A DNA stretch of 64,000 bases from an uncultured Eubacteriales bacterium. GTDB taxonomy: Bacteria > Bacillota > Clostridia > Oscillospirales > Acutalibacteraceae. The notes beneath the pieces are model-generated. The model saw nothing but the letters and a program-made list of their open reading frames with translations, searched no databases and was not told where the DNA came from. Each line of letters begins with the position of its first letter. The first letter of the stretch is position 1. The position numbers were made by a program, and so were the translations under genes. This document shows positions 38,502 through 47,777 of this stretch, piece by piece. The stretch lies in NCBI GenBank assembly GCA_934394855.1, contig CAKRRH010000005.1:1-64000 (forward strand). Direction: 5' to 3'.

Positions 38502-39764
38502 ATGAATAATGCATTTTTTAAATTTGACGACAAAATTTTAAAAGCCGCAGAACAAGCGGAAATCGAACTCAAAGATAAATTTGCCGAGATTGACGAAATC
38601 ACCGAATATAACCAAAACAAGGTGCTTAAAGCGTTCATCGACAACGGAGTGAGCGAAAGCCATTTTGCAGGCACGACAGGTTACGGTTATGATGACCGCG
38701 GCCGTGAGGTGCTCGAAAGCGTCATGGCGCAGATCATGGGTGCGGAAGATTCGCTCATGCGTCACAATTTCGTTTCGGGCACACACACAATCGCAGTTGC
38801 GCTCTATGCAATGCTTCGTCCGGGCGACACACTTTTATCGGTTGTCGGCACACCATATGACACGCTTCACAGCGTAATCGGAATTACGCCTGCCGACGGC
38901 TCGCTGATTGATCTCGGCGTAAAGTATGAAGAAATTCCGCTTAAAGATGAGAAGCCTGACATCGATGCAATCAAAGAGCGCCTTAAAAAATCATATGTCA
39001 AGGTTGCGCACATTCAGCGCTCACGAGGCTATGCGCTCAGAGCGTCATTGACCGTTGAAGAGGTTGCCGAAATCATTAAGGCAATCAAAGAAACATCGCC
39101 GAAAACGATCGTCACGGTAGATAACTGCTATGGCGAATTTGTTCAGAAAACAGAGCCGACCGAACACGGCGCAGACCTGATCATGGGTTCGCTCATCAAA
39201 AATCCGGGCGGCGGAATTGCAAAAACAGGCGGTTACATCGCAGGTAAAAAGGAATATATCGAAAAATGCGCCGCTCGTTTGACTATCCCGGGCCAGGGCA
39301 AAGAAATCGGCTGCACAATGGGTCATTCAAGAGAAATGTTCATGGGTCTGTTCAGCGCACCTCATGTTACAGGTGAAGCTGTCAAAACCGCAATTTTCGC
39401 ATCAAAATTATTCAGCGATTTCGGCTTCGGCGTAACTCCGACTCCGACCGAGACCCGTGCAGACATAATCCAAACGGTCGAGCTTCGCACAGCCGAGGGC
39501 TTGATTGCATTTTGCAAGGGCATTCAGTCGGGCGCTCCGGTTGATTCGTTTGTTGTACCCGAACCCTGGGAAATGCCGGGCTATGACAGCAAGGTAATCA
39601 TGGCGGCAGGCGCATTTACGCTCGGCGCTTCAATCGAGCTGTCCGCCGACGGCCCGCTTCGTGAGCCCTATGCCGCATGGATGCAGGGCGCTCTTAACTT
39701 CCACAGCGGCAAAACAGGAATCATGCTTGCTGCTCAGTCGATGATGAACGAGGGTCTTATCTAA
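38502..39764 (+). CDS. PLP-dependent methionine gamma-lyase family protein (aluminium-resistance type)
   Basis: 420 residues of the PF06838 family, fold-type I PLP enzymes annotated as methionine gamma-lyase or aluminium resistance protein. Typical blocks: TTGYGYDDRGREVLE, HNFVSGTHTIAVAL, TVDNCYGEFV and the probable PLP lysine in MGSLIKNPGGG. The reaction is not established for the family. In Firmicutes it is often linked with other housekeeping genes. Last gene before the terminator. Confidence 0.92.
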   Translation: MNNAFFKFDDKILKAAEQAEIELKDKFAEIDEITEYNQNKVLKAFIDNGVSESHFAGTTGYGYDDRGREVLESVMAQIMGAEDSLMRHNFVSGTHTIAVALYAMLRPGDTLLSVVGTPYDTLHSVIGITPADGSLIDLGVKYEEIPLKDEKPDIDAIKERLKKSYVKVAHIQRSRGYALRASLTVEEVAEIIKAIKETSPKTIVTVDNCYGEFVQKTEPTEHGADLIMGSLIKNPGGGIAKTGGYIAGKKEYIEKCAARLTIPGQGKEIGCTMGHSREMFMGLFSAPHVTGEAVKTAIFASKLFSDFGFGVTPTPTETRADIIQTVELRTAEGLIAFCKGIQSGAPVDSFVVPEPWEMPGYDSKVIMAAGAFTLGASIELSADGPLREPYAAWMQGALNFHSGKTGIMLAAQSMMNEGLI

Positions 39765-39787
39765 CCGCAAAACATAAACAGCATAAC

Positions 39788-39826
39788 AAAAAGCCGCTTG
39801 CCTTTTCGGTAAGTGGCTTTATTTAT
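39788..39826 (+). terminator. Terminator of the murD operon
   Basis: AAAGCCGCTTGCC (39790-39802) and GGTAAGTGGCTTT (39808-39820) pair with two G-U pairs around a 5-nt loop, followed by ATTTAT. The minus-strand radA gene ends 34 bp beyond. Confidence 0.85.
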
Positions 39827-39859
39827 AAGCTATATTATGCAAAATTATATATGCATTAT

Positions 39860-41248
39860 CTAATTTGTGGCGGCATCAAATGCTTTTTTTAGCGTTCTGA
39901 CGCCGACGACCTCAATCGAATCAAGCGCCTTTTGTGACAGCTCCTTTACATTATGAATAGGCAAAATACATCTTGTAAATCCAAGTCTTGCCGCTTCGAG
40001 CACTCTTGCTTCCGCACTGATTACCGTGCGGATTTCGCCCGCAAGTCCGATTTCACCGAATGCAATTACATCTTCCCTGATTACGGTATCTTTAAGGCTT
40101 GAGGCAAGCGCCAAAGCAACCGGCAAATCAACCGCAGGCTCGTCAAGCCGCAATCCGCCGACAATGTTGACATATGCGTCAAAACTTGAAAAATGAAGTC
40201 CGACTCGTTTTTCAAGCACCGCAAGCAAAAGATTTAATCTGTTAAAATCAAATCCCGTTGACATTCTTCTCGGATTGCCGAATCCCGTTTGGGTGACAAG
40301 CCCCTGAACCTCGGCAAGGATCGGGCGGCTGCCCTCCATTACGCACGCAACGCAGGTTCCCGAAACATTTTTCGGCCGTCCCGAAATTAACATTGCCGAT
40401 GGATTTTGCACTTCGCAAAGCCCCGAATCATTCATTTCAAACACGCCGATCTCATTTGTCGAACCAAATCTGTTCTTAACCGCCCTAAGCACTCGATATG
40501 ATAGATTTTTTTCACCCTCAAAGTACAAAACAGCGTCAACAATATGCTCAAGCACCTTAGGCCCCGCAATCGCACCGTCCTTGTTGACATGACCGACGAT
40601 TATGATCGGAATGTCGAGCGACTTTGCGGTATGCAAATATGCGTTTGTGCATTCCCGAACCTGAGCAAGCGAACCCGGCACAGAGTTCATCTGAGGCAGA
40701 CACATTGTTTGAATTGAGTCAATCATCACAATGTCGGGTCGATTTTGATAGATATAATCGTTTATTGTTTCGACATTGGTTTCGGTCAAAACATCAAGGT
40801 TTTCGGTTGTGACATTAAGCCTGTCCGCACGAATCTTCAGCTGTCGCTGCGACTCCTCACCCGAAACATATAGCACATTAAGGCTTTGTCCGAGAAACTG
40901 GCACATCTGCAAAATAATCGTAGATTTTCCGATTCCGGGGTCGCCCGATAAAAGTATGAGCGAGCCTTTGACAATTCCGCCGCCAAGCACTCGGTCAAGC
41001 TCCCTCATGCCAGTAAGATAGCGGCTCTCATCTCCTGCGCTGATGTCTTTGAGCTTTACGGACTTTGCGGGACTGAGCGAATTTGACGAGATTACGCCCG
41101 TCGGTCTTTTCCCCATTGCCGGCACGCTTGACTGATCAAGCTGCTCGACAAATGTGTTAAAATTGCCGCATATATTACATTTTCCCTGCCATTTGACGAC
41201 CTCGTTGCCGCATTCACTGCATACATAAACTGACTTAACTTTCGCCAT
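39860..41248 (-). CDS. radA: DNA repair protein RadA
   Basis: DnaB-like helicase that promotes branch migration in recombinational repair. 462 residues: four-Cys zinc finger CSECGNEVVKWQGKCNICG (about 10-28), Walker A GDPGIGKST, the RadA motif KNRFGST and a Lon-protease-like C-terminal domain. Nineteen bp downstream of cwlD and last in the mtaB operon. Confidence 0.96.
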   Translation of the reverse strand: MAKVKSVYVCSECGNEVVKWQGKCNICGNFNTFVEQLDQSSVPAMGKRPTGVISSNSLSPAKSVKLKDISAGDESRYLTGMRELDRVLGGGIVKGSLILLSGDPGIGKSTIILQMCQFLGQSLNVLYVSGEESQRQLKIRADRLNVTTENLDVLTETNVETINDYIYQNRPDIVMIDSIQTMCLPQMNSVPGSLAQVRECTNAYLHTAKSLDIPIIIVGHVNKDGAIAGPKVLEHIVDAVLYFEGEKNLSYRVLRAVKNRFGSTNEIGVFEMNDSGLCEVQNPSAMLISGRPKNVSGTCVACVMEGSRPILAEVQGLVTQTGFGNPRRMSTGFDFNRLNLLLAVLEKRVGLHFSSFDAYVNIVGGLRLDEPAVDLPVALALASSLKDTVIREDVIAFGEIGLAGEIRTVISAEARVLEAARLGFTRCILPIHNVKELSQKALDSIEVVGVRTLKKAFDAATN

Positions 41249-41267
41249 TTTTTACCGAATCACCTTT

Positions 41268-42014
41268 TTAATTATCACTGTATTTATTCTCGATTATGCC
41301 GCCGACCAAACACAAGGACAGCCTTTTTTGATAGTCGTCGGACTTTAGTTTACATAATTCTTCGTAGTTTGATAAAAAGCCGCATTCCGCCATGACCGCA
41401 GGCTTTGTTGCGTTATACAGAATGTATATGCTCCTTGAGGATTGCTTTTCTACCCTGTCGTTGTCCGTCTGCAAATGCTTTTGCACCGCATTTTGGATTG
41501 ATTTTGCATATTTTGCGCTCTGCTCGTTTTTTCCGCCGAAAAAGACCTGCGTTCCGTGATATTGCCCTTTTGAGAAGATGTTCATGTGAACGCTGAGCAA
41601 AAGCTCAAAATCGCCGCTTTCCAGCATATTAAGCCGATTTTTAAGGTCGCTGACCTTTTTTTGACGAATCGTTTTTGCGCTGTCGTCATGAATCGATATA
41701 TCTTCCGTCCTCGTCATCGTGACATCATATCCCATTATCAAAAACAGGTCGCGGCATCTGTTCGCAATTTGCAGATTAAGCCCCTTTTCAACGGTTTTAT
41801 CAATCGGCGAAACCGCTCCGCCGTCAACTCCGCCGTGTCCCGGGTCAATCAATATTTTCGGTCTGATTTTTTCGGCATTCGCATTTGTTTTGTTTACATA
41901 ATAGTCGTTTATATATGGCAAAAAATTGACCGAAAACACCGAAATAAACACAAAAATCAGCAAAAAACAGCATGAAAATATCGCTTTTTTGCCGTTTAAA
42001 AAAATTGCTTTCAT
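41268..42014 (-). CDS. cwlD: N-acetylmuramoyl-L-alanine amidase (CwlD-like)
   Basis: Zinc amidase with one N-terminal membrane anchor (about 10-32). Amidase_3 motifs: LIDPGHGGVDGGAV (first zinc His), the EKGLNLQIA Glu, SVHMNIF (second His) and the catalytic Glu in VMAECGFLSN. CwlD removes peptide side chains to make muramic lactam in spore cortex; size and anchor fit that role. Start is ATG 42014 or TTG 42020; the latter has the better ribosome-binding spacing (AAGG, 7 nt). Confidence 0.88.
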   Translation of the reverse strand: MKAIFLNGKKAIFSCCFLLIFVFISVFSVNFLPYINDYYVNKTNANAEKIRPKILIDPGHGGVDGGAVSPIDKTVEKGLNLQIANRCRDLFLIMGYDVTMTRTEDISIHDDSAKTIRQKKVSDLKNRLNMLESGDFELLLSVHMNIFSKGQYHGTQVFFGGKNEQSAKYAKSIQNAVQKHLQTDNDRVEKQSSRSIYILYNATKPAVMAECGFLSNYEELCKLKSDDYQKRLSLCLVGGIIENKYSDN

Positions 42015-42111
42015 CTGCAAAACCGCGCCTTAAACAAGGCTCATTTTCCCTTTTCAAACTCGCCGAAGATCCATTTTCGGCTATGAAAATATATGAGCCT
42101 AACGGTTTGTA

Positions 42112-42435
42112 CTATGACGGTTTTATTTCATTCCGCAAAAATCTGCCGCCGCATTTTTCGTTTAAACGAGTCAATATTTGTTTATTTTTCGAGCCCGTGA
42201 TGAATACATCAAATCCGTTTGCCTTGATTTCGATAAATGTATAAAATCCGTGGCGAACGACACTTGCTGACGCAATATCCTTATAATTGACCTGTGCCAC
42301 TCTTCCGCTTGCCCAGTCAAGCGTAAAAAATTCATCCTCAAGCCGCAATGTGGCAAAATTATATAGATTTGTCATCTGCGTTTTGTCGAATGTGAAATTT
42401 ACGCTGAATTTAGATTGATTTTTGCGTCCGAACAT
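42112..42435 (-). CDS. Small soluble protein of unknown function
   Basis: 107 residues, beta-rich by eye (FYTFIEIKANGFDVFITG), possibly with a PH-like fold, but I do not recognise it. AGGAG precedes the ATG. It lies 22 bp after ybjQ and 98 bp before cwlD, so it belongs to the mtaB operon. Confidence 0.7.
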   Translation of the reverse strand: MFGRKNQSKFSVNFTFDKTQMTNLYNFATLRLEDEFFTLDWASGRVAQVNYKDIASASVVRHGFYTFIEIKANGFDVFITGSKNKQILTRLNEKCGGRFLRNEIKPS

Positions 42436-42457
42436 AATTTCAAGCTCCTAAAAAATA

Positions 42458-42772
42458 TCAGTCAACAAACTTAACGGCTGTGCCGTATGCGATTACCTCA
42501 GCCGCTCCCTGCATTATCTGAGATGAAGCATATCTTACGCAAACAATAGCGTCAGCGTTATATTGCGCCGCATTATTCACCATTCTCTGCGTTGCAATCG
42601 CTCTTGCTTCCTGCATCATTTCAGTGTAGCCTTTGATTTCTCCGCCGACCATCGTCTTAAAGCCTGCCATGATGTCCTTGCCCATGTGCTTTGACTGAAC
42701 GACTCCGCCCTCAACCAGCGCAATCGGCTCATATTTTTTGTTCGGAATGTTCTCAACTGTGAATACTAACAT
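42458..42772 (-). CDS. ybjQ: YbjQ/UPF0145 family protein
   Basis: 104 residues; the family core EARAIATQRMVNNAAQYNAD split as EARAIATQRM and AAQYNADAIVCVRY, and the C-terminal EVIAYGTAVKF, are clear. The family (heavy-metal-binding domain, YbjQ) has no settled function and forms pentamers in structures. AGGTAAAA precedes the ATG. Confidence 0.92.
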   Translation of the reverse strand: MLVFTVENIPNKKYEPIALVEGGVVQSKHMGKDIMAGFKTMVGGEIKGYTEMMQEARAIATQRMVNNAAQYNADAIVCVRYASSQIMQGAAEVIAYGTAVKFVD

Positions 42773-42815
42773 AATTTTTTACCTCCAAAAATAAACGGCT
42801 TTTAGCCGCATTTAA

Positions 42816-44099
42816 TCAAACAAGCTCCCCTTTGCAGCCATCGTCAACGATCTCGCAAAGCTTAACATTCATGACCTTTCCGCCGATTTCCTCGTTTGAC
42901 CGGACAATGACTCGTGTATAATTCGGCGTGTACCCTTCAAAAAATCCGTTTTTCTTGCGGTTTTCAATCAAAACGGGATATATATTGCCGAGCTGGGATT
43001 GCAAAAATTCATTTTGCGCTTTTGACGCTACATTTATCATTTCAGCCGACCTTTTTCGTTTGGTTTTGTTGTCAACCTGAGAGTCGAATTTATCAGCCGC
43101 CGTGCCGCTTCGTCTTGAATATGCAAAAACATGACACCTTGCAAAGCCGATTTCCTTTATAAAGTTGACCGACGCCAAATGATCTTCATCTGTTTCTCCC
43201 GCAAAACCGACCATGACATCGGTGGTGATTGAGCAATCAATAAAATTATCCCGAAGCTTTTTGATAAGCTCACGGTAAAACGCCGAATCATAATGGCGGT
43301 TCATGCGTTTGAGCGTGTTGTCGCAGCCCGACTGCAACGATAAATGAAACTGCGGCATGAGCATCTTAACTTTGCTTAACCGCCCGATTACATCATCGGT
43401 AAACTGGTCGGGTTCCATTGAGCCGAGACGAATTCTCATTTCGGGTGCTTGCTTATTCACCGCTTCAACCGCGTCCGCAAGATTCAATCCGTTTTCCTTG
43501 CCGTATGCCGAAAGATTGATTCCGATAAGCACGACTTCCTTATATCCTGCGCCGCTCAACGCTCTGACCTCTTCAATAATGTTGTCAATCGGCTTTGAAC
43601 GAACCCTGCCTCTGGCATATGGGATTATGCAGTAAGAACAAAATCTGTCGCAGCCGTCCTCAATTTTCAAAAATGCCTTTGTGCGTTCTCTGAAATCGGA
43701 GATCTCCGCTTTAACAGCCTCTTTTTCATGCTGTGCAATATTAACGATTCGCTTGCCTGTGATGAAAAATTCGGAAAGCGACGATGTCAGCATATTGTTA
43801 GTGGCATTGCCGAGGACAATGTCTGCGGCGGTCTGCTCGCCCGCCTGCTTTGGAAATGCCTGTGGCATACACCCCGTCAGCACGATCACCGCACCCGGCA
43901 GCTTTTTGCGATATTTATGAACCATCTGCCTTGTTTTTCTGTCCGATTCGGCAGTTACTGTGCATGAATTTATTATAAAAACATCGGGGCTTGAATCTTC
44001 GTCAACGATTTCATAGCCGTGTCTGATCAAATCTTCGCTCATAAGCTCGGTTTCATATTGATTGACCTTGCAGCCGAGCGTATAGAATGCAGCGCGCAT
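42816..44099 (-). CDS. mtaB: tRNA t6A37 methylthiotransferase MtaB
   Basis: Radical-SAM enzyme that converts t6A37 of tRNA to ms2t6A. 427 residues: N-terminal UPF0004 domain with three Cys for the auxiliary cluster (TLGCKVNQYE, NSCTVTAESD, LTGCMPQ), radical-SAM triad CDRFCSYC, and a C-terminal TRAM region (about 365-427). ATG 44099 follows AAGGAG by 9 nt; an in-frame ATG at 44132 is too far upstream. First gene of a five-gene operon. Confidence 0.95.
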   Translation of the reverse strand: MRAAFYTLGCKVNQYETELMSEDLIRHGYEIVDEDSSPDVFIINSCTVTAESDRKTRQMVHKYRKKLPGAVIVLTGCMPQAFPKQAGEQTAADIVLGNATNNMLTSSLSEFFITGKRIVNIAQHEKEAVKAEISDFRERTKAFLKIEDGCDRFCSYCIIPYARGRVRSKPIDNIIEEVRALSGAGYKEVVLIGINLSAYGKENGLNLADAVEAVNKQAPEMRIRLGSMEPDQFTDDVIGRLSKVKMLMPQFHLSLQSGCDNTLKRMNRHYDSAFYRELIKKLRDNFIDCSITTDVMVGFAGETDEDHLASVNFIKEIGFARCHVFAYSRRSGTAADKFDSQVDNKTKRKRSAEMINVASKAQNEFLQSQLGNIYPVLIENRKKNGFFEGYTPNYTRVIVRSNEEIGGKVMNVKLCEIVDDGCKGELV

Positions 44100-44192
44100 T
44101 AAATAATTCTCCTTAAACTGTGTAATTCTCATTCTATTTTAATGCATTAAGGGGTAAATTGCAAATAAATTTTGAAATTATGAAAAATAAAC

Positions 44193-44221
44193 TTGCATTA
44201 GCACGGCGAATATAGTAGAAT
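44193..44221 (+). promoter_or_regulatory. Sigma-A promoter of pgi
   Basis: TTGCAT (44193-44198), 17-bp spacer, TAGAAT (44216-44221), 68 bp upstream of the start codon. Confidence 0.75.
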
Positions 44222-44232
44222 GAATACATATA

Positions 44233-44257
44233 AAACAGCATTTATCATTTGCTGTTT
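44233..44257 (+). other. 5' leader hairpin of pgi
   Basis: AAACAGCA (44233-44240) and TGCTGTTT (44250-44257) form a perfect 8-bp stem with a 9-nt loop, close to the expected 5' end of the mRNA. As with pckG, this looks like a 5' stabiliser; that is inference. Confidence 0.55.
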
Positions 44258-44289
44258 GGAGTCATTATAGCATTACTGGAGGAAGTACA

Positions 44290-45627
44290 ATGTCAGTCAA
44301 GTTTTCAAACAAATATGCTGCACCGTTCATCTCGGAACATGAATATGATGCAATCAAACCGCAGGTTAAATCAGCTCATGATTTGCTCAACAGCAAACAG
44401 GGTCCGGGAAACGATTTTCTCGGTTGGGTTGATTTACCTGTTAATTATGATAAAGATGAATTTGCACGCATCAAAAAGAGCGCGCAGAAAATCATCAGCG
44501 ATTCTCAGGTTCTCGTTGTAATCGGTATCGGCGGTTCATATCTCGGTGCTCGTGCCGCAATCGAATTCATCAAATCACCGCTTTACAACAACATGAAGAA
44601 AAACACCCCTGAAATCTACTATGTAGGCAACTCGATTTCTTCGACTAACCTTTCGGAAGTTCTTGAGCTTTGCGAAGGCAAAGATGTTTCTGTAAACATC
44701 ATCTCAAAATCAGGCACAACCACAGAGCCGGCAATCGCATTCCGCATTTTCCGCAAATATCTCGAAGAGAGATATGGCAAAGAGGGCGCTCGTGAGCGTA
44801 TCTATTGCACAACAGACAAAGCAAAAGGAACTCTCAAAGAGCTTGCGGACTCAGAGGGCTATGAATCATTCGTAGTGCCTGATGATGTCGGAGGCCGTTT
44901 CTCGGTTCTCACAGCCGTCGGTCTTTTGCCGATTGCAGTTGCAGGCTGCGACATTGACAAGCTCATGGAAGGCGCCGCAAAAGCAAGAGAAGATTTTGCA
45001 GATCCCGACATTGACAAAAACGACTGCTACAAATATGCCGCTTCACGCCAGATCATGCTCAGAAAAGGCAAGAGCGTTGAATTGCTCGTATCATATGAGC
45101 CGAGATTCACAATGATGAACGAATGGTTCAAACAGCTTTACGGCGAGAGCGAAGGCAAAGATAAGAAAGGTCTTCTCCCCGATTCGGTAATTTTCTCAAC
45201 CGACCTTCATTCAATGGGTCAGTTCATTCAGGACGGCGCCCGAATCATGTTTGAAACAGTTGTCCAGATCAAAAAGACAGACAAAGAGATCACAATCAAA
45301 GAAGAAGCAGACAACGGCGACGGACTCAACTTCCTTGCAGGTAAAACAATGTCATATGTTAACGAAAAGGCATTTGAGGGTACTGTTCTTGCTCACACAG
45401 ACGGCGGTGTTCCGAACTTTGTCATCGAAATGGCTGACACCGGCGAATTTTCGCTCGGCTACCTCATCTATTTCTTCGAAAAGGCTTGCGCAATTTCTGG
45501 ATATATGCTCGGCGTAAACCCGTTCAACCAGCCGGGTGTTGAGAGCTACAAAAAGAATATGTTCGCACTCCTCGGAAAGCCGGGCTATGAGGACATGACA
45601 GCAGAGCTCAAAGCTCGTCTTAAATAA
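44290..45627 (+). CDS. pgi: Glucose-6-phosphate isomerase
   Basis: Interconverts glucose 6-phosphate and fructose 6-phosphate. 445 residues as in Firmicutes. GIGGSYLGARAA (about 78-89), the phosphate loop ISKSGTTTEPA, DDVGGRFSVLTAVGL and the C-terminal NPFNQPGVESYKKN (catalytic Lys) are all present. TGGAGGAAG precedes the ATG, and codon choice suggests high expression. Confidence 0.97.
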   Translation: MSVKFSNKYAAPFISEHEYDAIKPQVKSAHDLLNSKQGPGNDFLGWVDLPVNYDKDEFARIKKSAQKIISDSQVLVVIGIGGSYLGARAAIEFIKSPLYNNMKKNTPEIYYVGNSISSTNLSEVLELCEGKDVSVNIISKSGTTTEPAIAFRIFRKYLEERYGKEGARERIYCTTDKAKGTLKELADSEGYESFVVPDDVGGRFSVLTAVGLLPIAVAGCDIDKLMEGAAKAREDFADPDIDKNDCYKYAASRQIMLRKGKSVELLVSYEPRFTMMNEWFKQLYGESEGKDKKGLLPDSVIFSTDLHSMGQFIQDGARIMFETVVQIKKTDKEITIKEEADNGDGLNFLAGKTMSYVNEKAFEGTVLAHTDGGVPNFVIEMADTGEFSLGYLIYFFEKACAISGYMLGVNPFNQPGVESYKKNMFALLGKPGYEDMTAELKARLK

Positions 45628-45696
45628 TCAACTTAAACTAATACCGCCGAAGCAATTCGTCGGATTAAATAATTAAATTTAAGGAGATGTTCACAA

Positions 45697-46113
45697 ATGA
45701 TTTCTCTTATTATCGGTAAAAAAGGTTCAGGAAAAACAAAACATCTTATTGAAGATGTAAACACAGCTGCAACACAGTCAAAGGGCAATGTTGTTTGCAT
45801 AGAAAAGGGAAACAAACTGAGATTTGATGTATCAAGCACAGTTCGTCTTGTTGACACCGAGGACTACGGAATCAACGGCTATGACGCATATTACGGTTTC
45901 TTGAGCGGAATTTGCGCAGGCAACTATGATGTTACCGACATTTTCGGCGACGCAACCTTCAAAATCGGCGGTGCAGACATGGACGCTGCCGCTGACTTCC
46001 TTGAGAGAGTATCTGCTCTTGCAGAAGAGTCAAGCACTCGTTTCACCTTCACTCTTTCATGCGACGAATCAGAAATTCCCGAGAAAGTATTTACATACGC
46101 TAAAAAAATCTAA
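45697..46113 (+). CDS. Small P-loop protein of unknown function
   Basis: 138-residue protein that begins at once with a strand and Walker A motif (LIIGKKGSGKTKHLI, residues 4-18). I see no full Walker B or other NTPase signature, and it is too short for a motor ATPase. Relatives are sometimes labelled twitching-motility-like. AAGGAG precedes the ATG and codon use resembles the highly expressed pgi upstream. A strong terminator follows. Confidence 0.75.
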   Translation: MISLIIGKKGSGKTKHLIEDVNTAATQSKGNVVCIEKGNKLRFDVSSTVRLVDTEDYGINGYDAYYGFLSGICAGNYDVTDIFGDATFKIGGADMDAAADFLERVSALAEESSTRFTFTLSCDESEIPEKVFTYAKKI

Positions 46114-46138
46114 CAGCATTTTGTAAATCGGTTTGATA

Positions 46139-46184
46139 ATTGCACGGTCATCTATTTTTGACAATATTTGACCGTGCATTTTAA
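46139..46184 (+). terminator. Terminator after the P-loop gene
   Basis: TGCACGGTCA (46141-46150) and TGACCGTGCA (46169-46178) form a 10-bp perfect stem with an 18-nt loop, followed by TTTTAA. Confidence 0.85.
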
Positions 46185-46227
46185 TCAGACAGCCGACTAA
46201 ATATTTTCAAAAATCTATAAAAAGCAC

Positions 46228-46256
46228 TTGACAAATCAATCGACATATGATAAAAT
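46228..46256 (+). promoter_or_regulatory. Sigma-A promoter of tRNA-Gly
   Basis: TTGACA (46228-46233), 17-bp spacer, TAAAAT (46251-46256), 18 bp upstream of the mature tRNA. Confidence 0.9.
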
Positions 46257-46274
46257 ATCTATCGTTGTGAATAT

Positions 46275-46348
<74 letters not shown>

Positions 46349-46350
46349 TT

Positions 46351-46383
46351 AAAAACCGCCTGATAAATCGGGCGGTTTTTGTA
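46351..46383 (+). terminator. tRNA-Gly terminator
   Basis: AAAAACCGCC (46351-46360) and GGCGGTTTTT (46371-46380) form a 10-bp perfect stem three bases after CCA. Confidence 0.92.
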
Positions 46384-46420
46384 TATTTGGACGTTTTTTG
46401 TATATTTGGCGGTTTTTGTG
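46375..46420 (+). repeat. Short 18-19-bp tandem repeat after the tRNA-Gly terminator
   Basis: The unit GTTTTT(T)GTATATTTGG occurs at 46375-46390 and 46393-46409, with a partial third copy starting at 46412. It begins in the right arm and T-run of the terminator, so it may have arisen by slippage or duplication of that sequence. Confidence 0.6.
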
Positions 46421-46531
46421 CGGTTTATGCTTTATAATATAAGATTAGATTTATTTTAAAGATAATTAAAAATCGCAACCGTCTGTTAATAATACAATGC
46501 ATTTATTCCATTTGAAAGAACGGCGAAGGAC

Positions 46532-47770
46532 ATGATTGAAAATCTAACGATGTTCGGCAAACAAGTCGAATATAAAATTGCGGACGATATTTATAATTCG
46601 ATTACCACAGGCGGCAACGCAAGAGAGGCAATCGGCGAATTGCTCAAAATTGCCGAGCGTTACCGGATTTGCGGCAACATATATAAAGGATTCATCGCAT
46701 GGCTGATGATTCATGACGAAAACCCCTATTCCCTTTCATGCGAGATGAACGACACCGAAGCAGGCGCTCTTTGCAAGTTCGCAGAGCTTGACGCAAAATA
46801 TTTATATGAGCTTTTCAACCTCGATTTTGCAAAATATGAATCTGAATTGTTCACGCTAATAAACGATTTTTCATATTCAAACACCTTTGGTTGTGAAAAT
46901 CTGACCGAGATCGGCGAAATGTCGTCAAGTCTTGCAGGAAAGCTTGATTCGGCTCAAAATGCGGCTGAATTTTTGGCGCATATTACCGAATTTTACTGCA
47001 CAAACGGCGTCGGGGCATTTGGTCTTAACAAGGCGTTTTACATTGACCTCACAAACGGAATGAAGCTCGTTCCGATTTCCGATTTTGAAAGACCTCATCT
47101 TTCCGATATGTGGGGCTATCAGACGCAAAAGAAACAGCTCGTTGACAACACCGAAGCGTTTTTGAAAGGCAAAGCGGCGAATAATGTTTTGCTTTACGGC
47201 GACAGCGGAACGGGCAAATCGACAAGTATTAAGGCGATTTTGAATGAATATTCGCCAAAAGGACTGCGAATGATTGAAGTTTATAAGCACCAATTTTCAT
47301 GCTTGCCGCAGTTGATTGAAATGCTCCGTCCGAGACAATATAAATTCATCATTTTCATGGACGACCTCTCATTTGAAGATTTTGAGATCGAATATAAATA
47401 TCTCAAGGCGATTATCGAGGGCGGACTTGAGAAAAAGCCGGATAATGTTTTGATTTATGCGACATCAAACCGCCGCCATTTGATCAGAGAGTCATTTTCC
47501 GACAGAGATTCAAGCGACGATATTCATAAAAACGACACGGTCCAGGAAAAGTTGTCGTTGTCGGACAGATTCGGTCTTACAATCGGCTTCACAAAGCCGC
47601 TGCAAAAGGAATATTACGAGATTGTCCGCTATCTTGCAAAACAGCATAACATCAATATGCCGGATGACGAGCTCACCCTGCAGGCAAATCAATGGGGACT
47701 TAAACACGGCGGCATTTCCGGCAGAGTCGCAAGACAATTCATCAATCACCTGCTCGGCGCAAAAGAATAG
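46532..47770 (+). CDS. DUF815 family AAA ATPase
   Basis: 412-residue ATPase. The N-terminal 190 residues are helical and lack a named domain. The DUF815 AAA core follows with Walker A LLYGDSGTGKST (about 221-232), Walker B FIIFMDDLSFE and the sensor-like YATSNRRHLI. The family is conserved in bacteria without a settled role. The closest SD-like AAGGA is only 2 nt before ATG 46532, so initiation signals are poor. It is monocistronic. Confidence 0.88.
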   Translation: MIENLTMFGKQVEYKIADDIYNSITTGGNAREAIGELLKIAERYRICGNIYKGFIAWLMIHDENPYSLSCEMNDTEAGALCKFAELDAKYLYELFNLDFAKYESELFTLINDFSYSNTFGCENLTEIGEMSSSLAGKLDSAQNAAEFLAHITEFYCTNGVGAFGLNKAFYIDLTNGMKLVPISDFERPHLSDMWGYQTQKKQLVDNTEAFLKGKAANNVLLYGDSGTGKSTSIKAILNEYSPKGLRMIEVYKHQFSCLPQLIEMLRPRQYKFIIFMDDLSFEDFEIEYKYLKAIIEGGLEKKPDNVLIYATSNRRHLIRESFSDRDSSDDIHKNDTVQEKLSLSDRFGLTIGFTKPLQKEYYEIVRYLAKQHNINMPDDELTLQANQWGLKHGGISGRVARQFINHLLGAKE

Positions 47771-47777
47771 TGCAATC

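Noticed and set aside
46375..46420. CRISPR-like repeat array
   Set aside because: Only two and a half copies of an 18-19-bp AT-rich unit without spacers; a simple tandem duplication.
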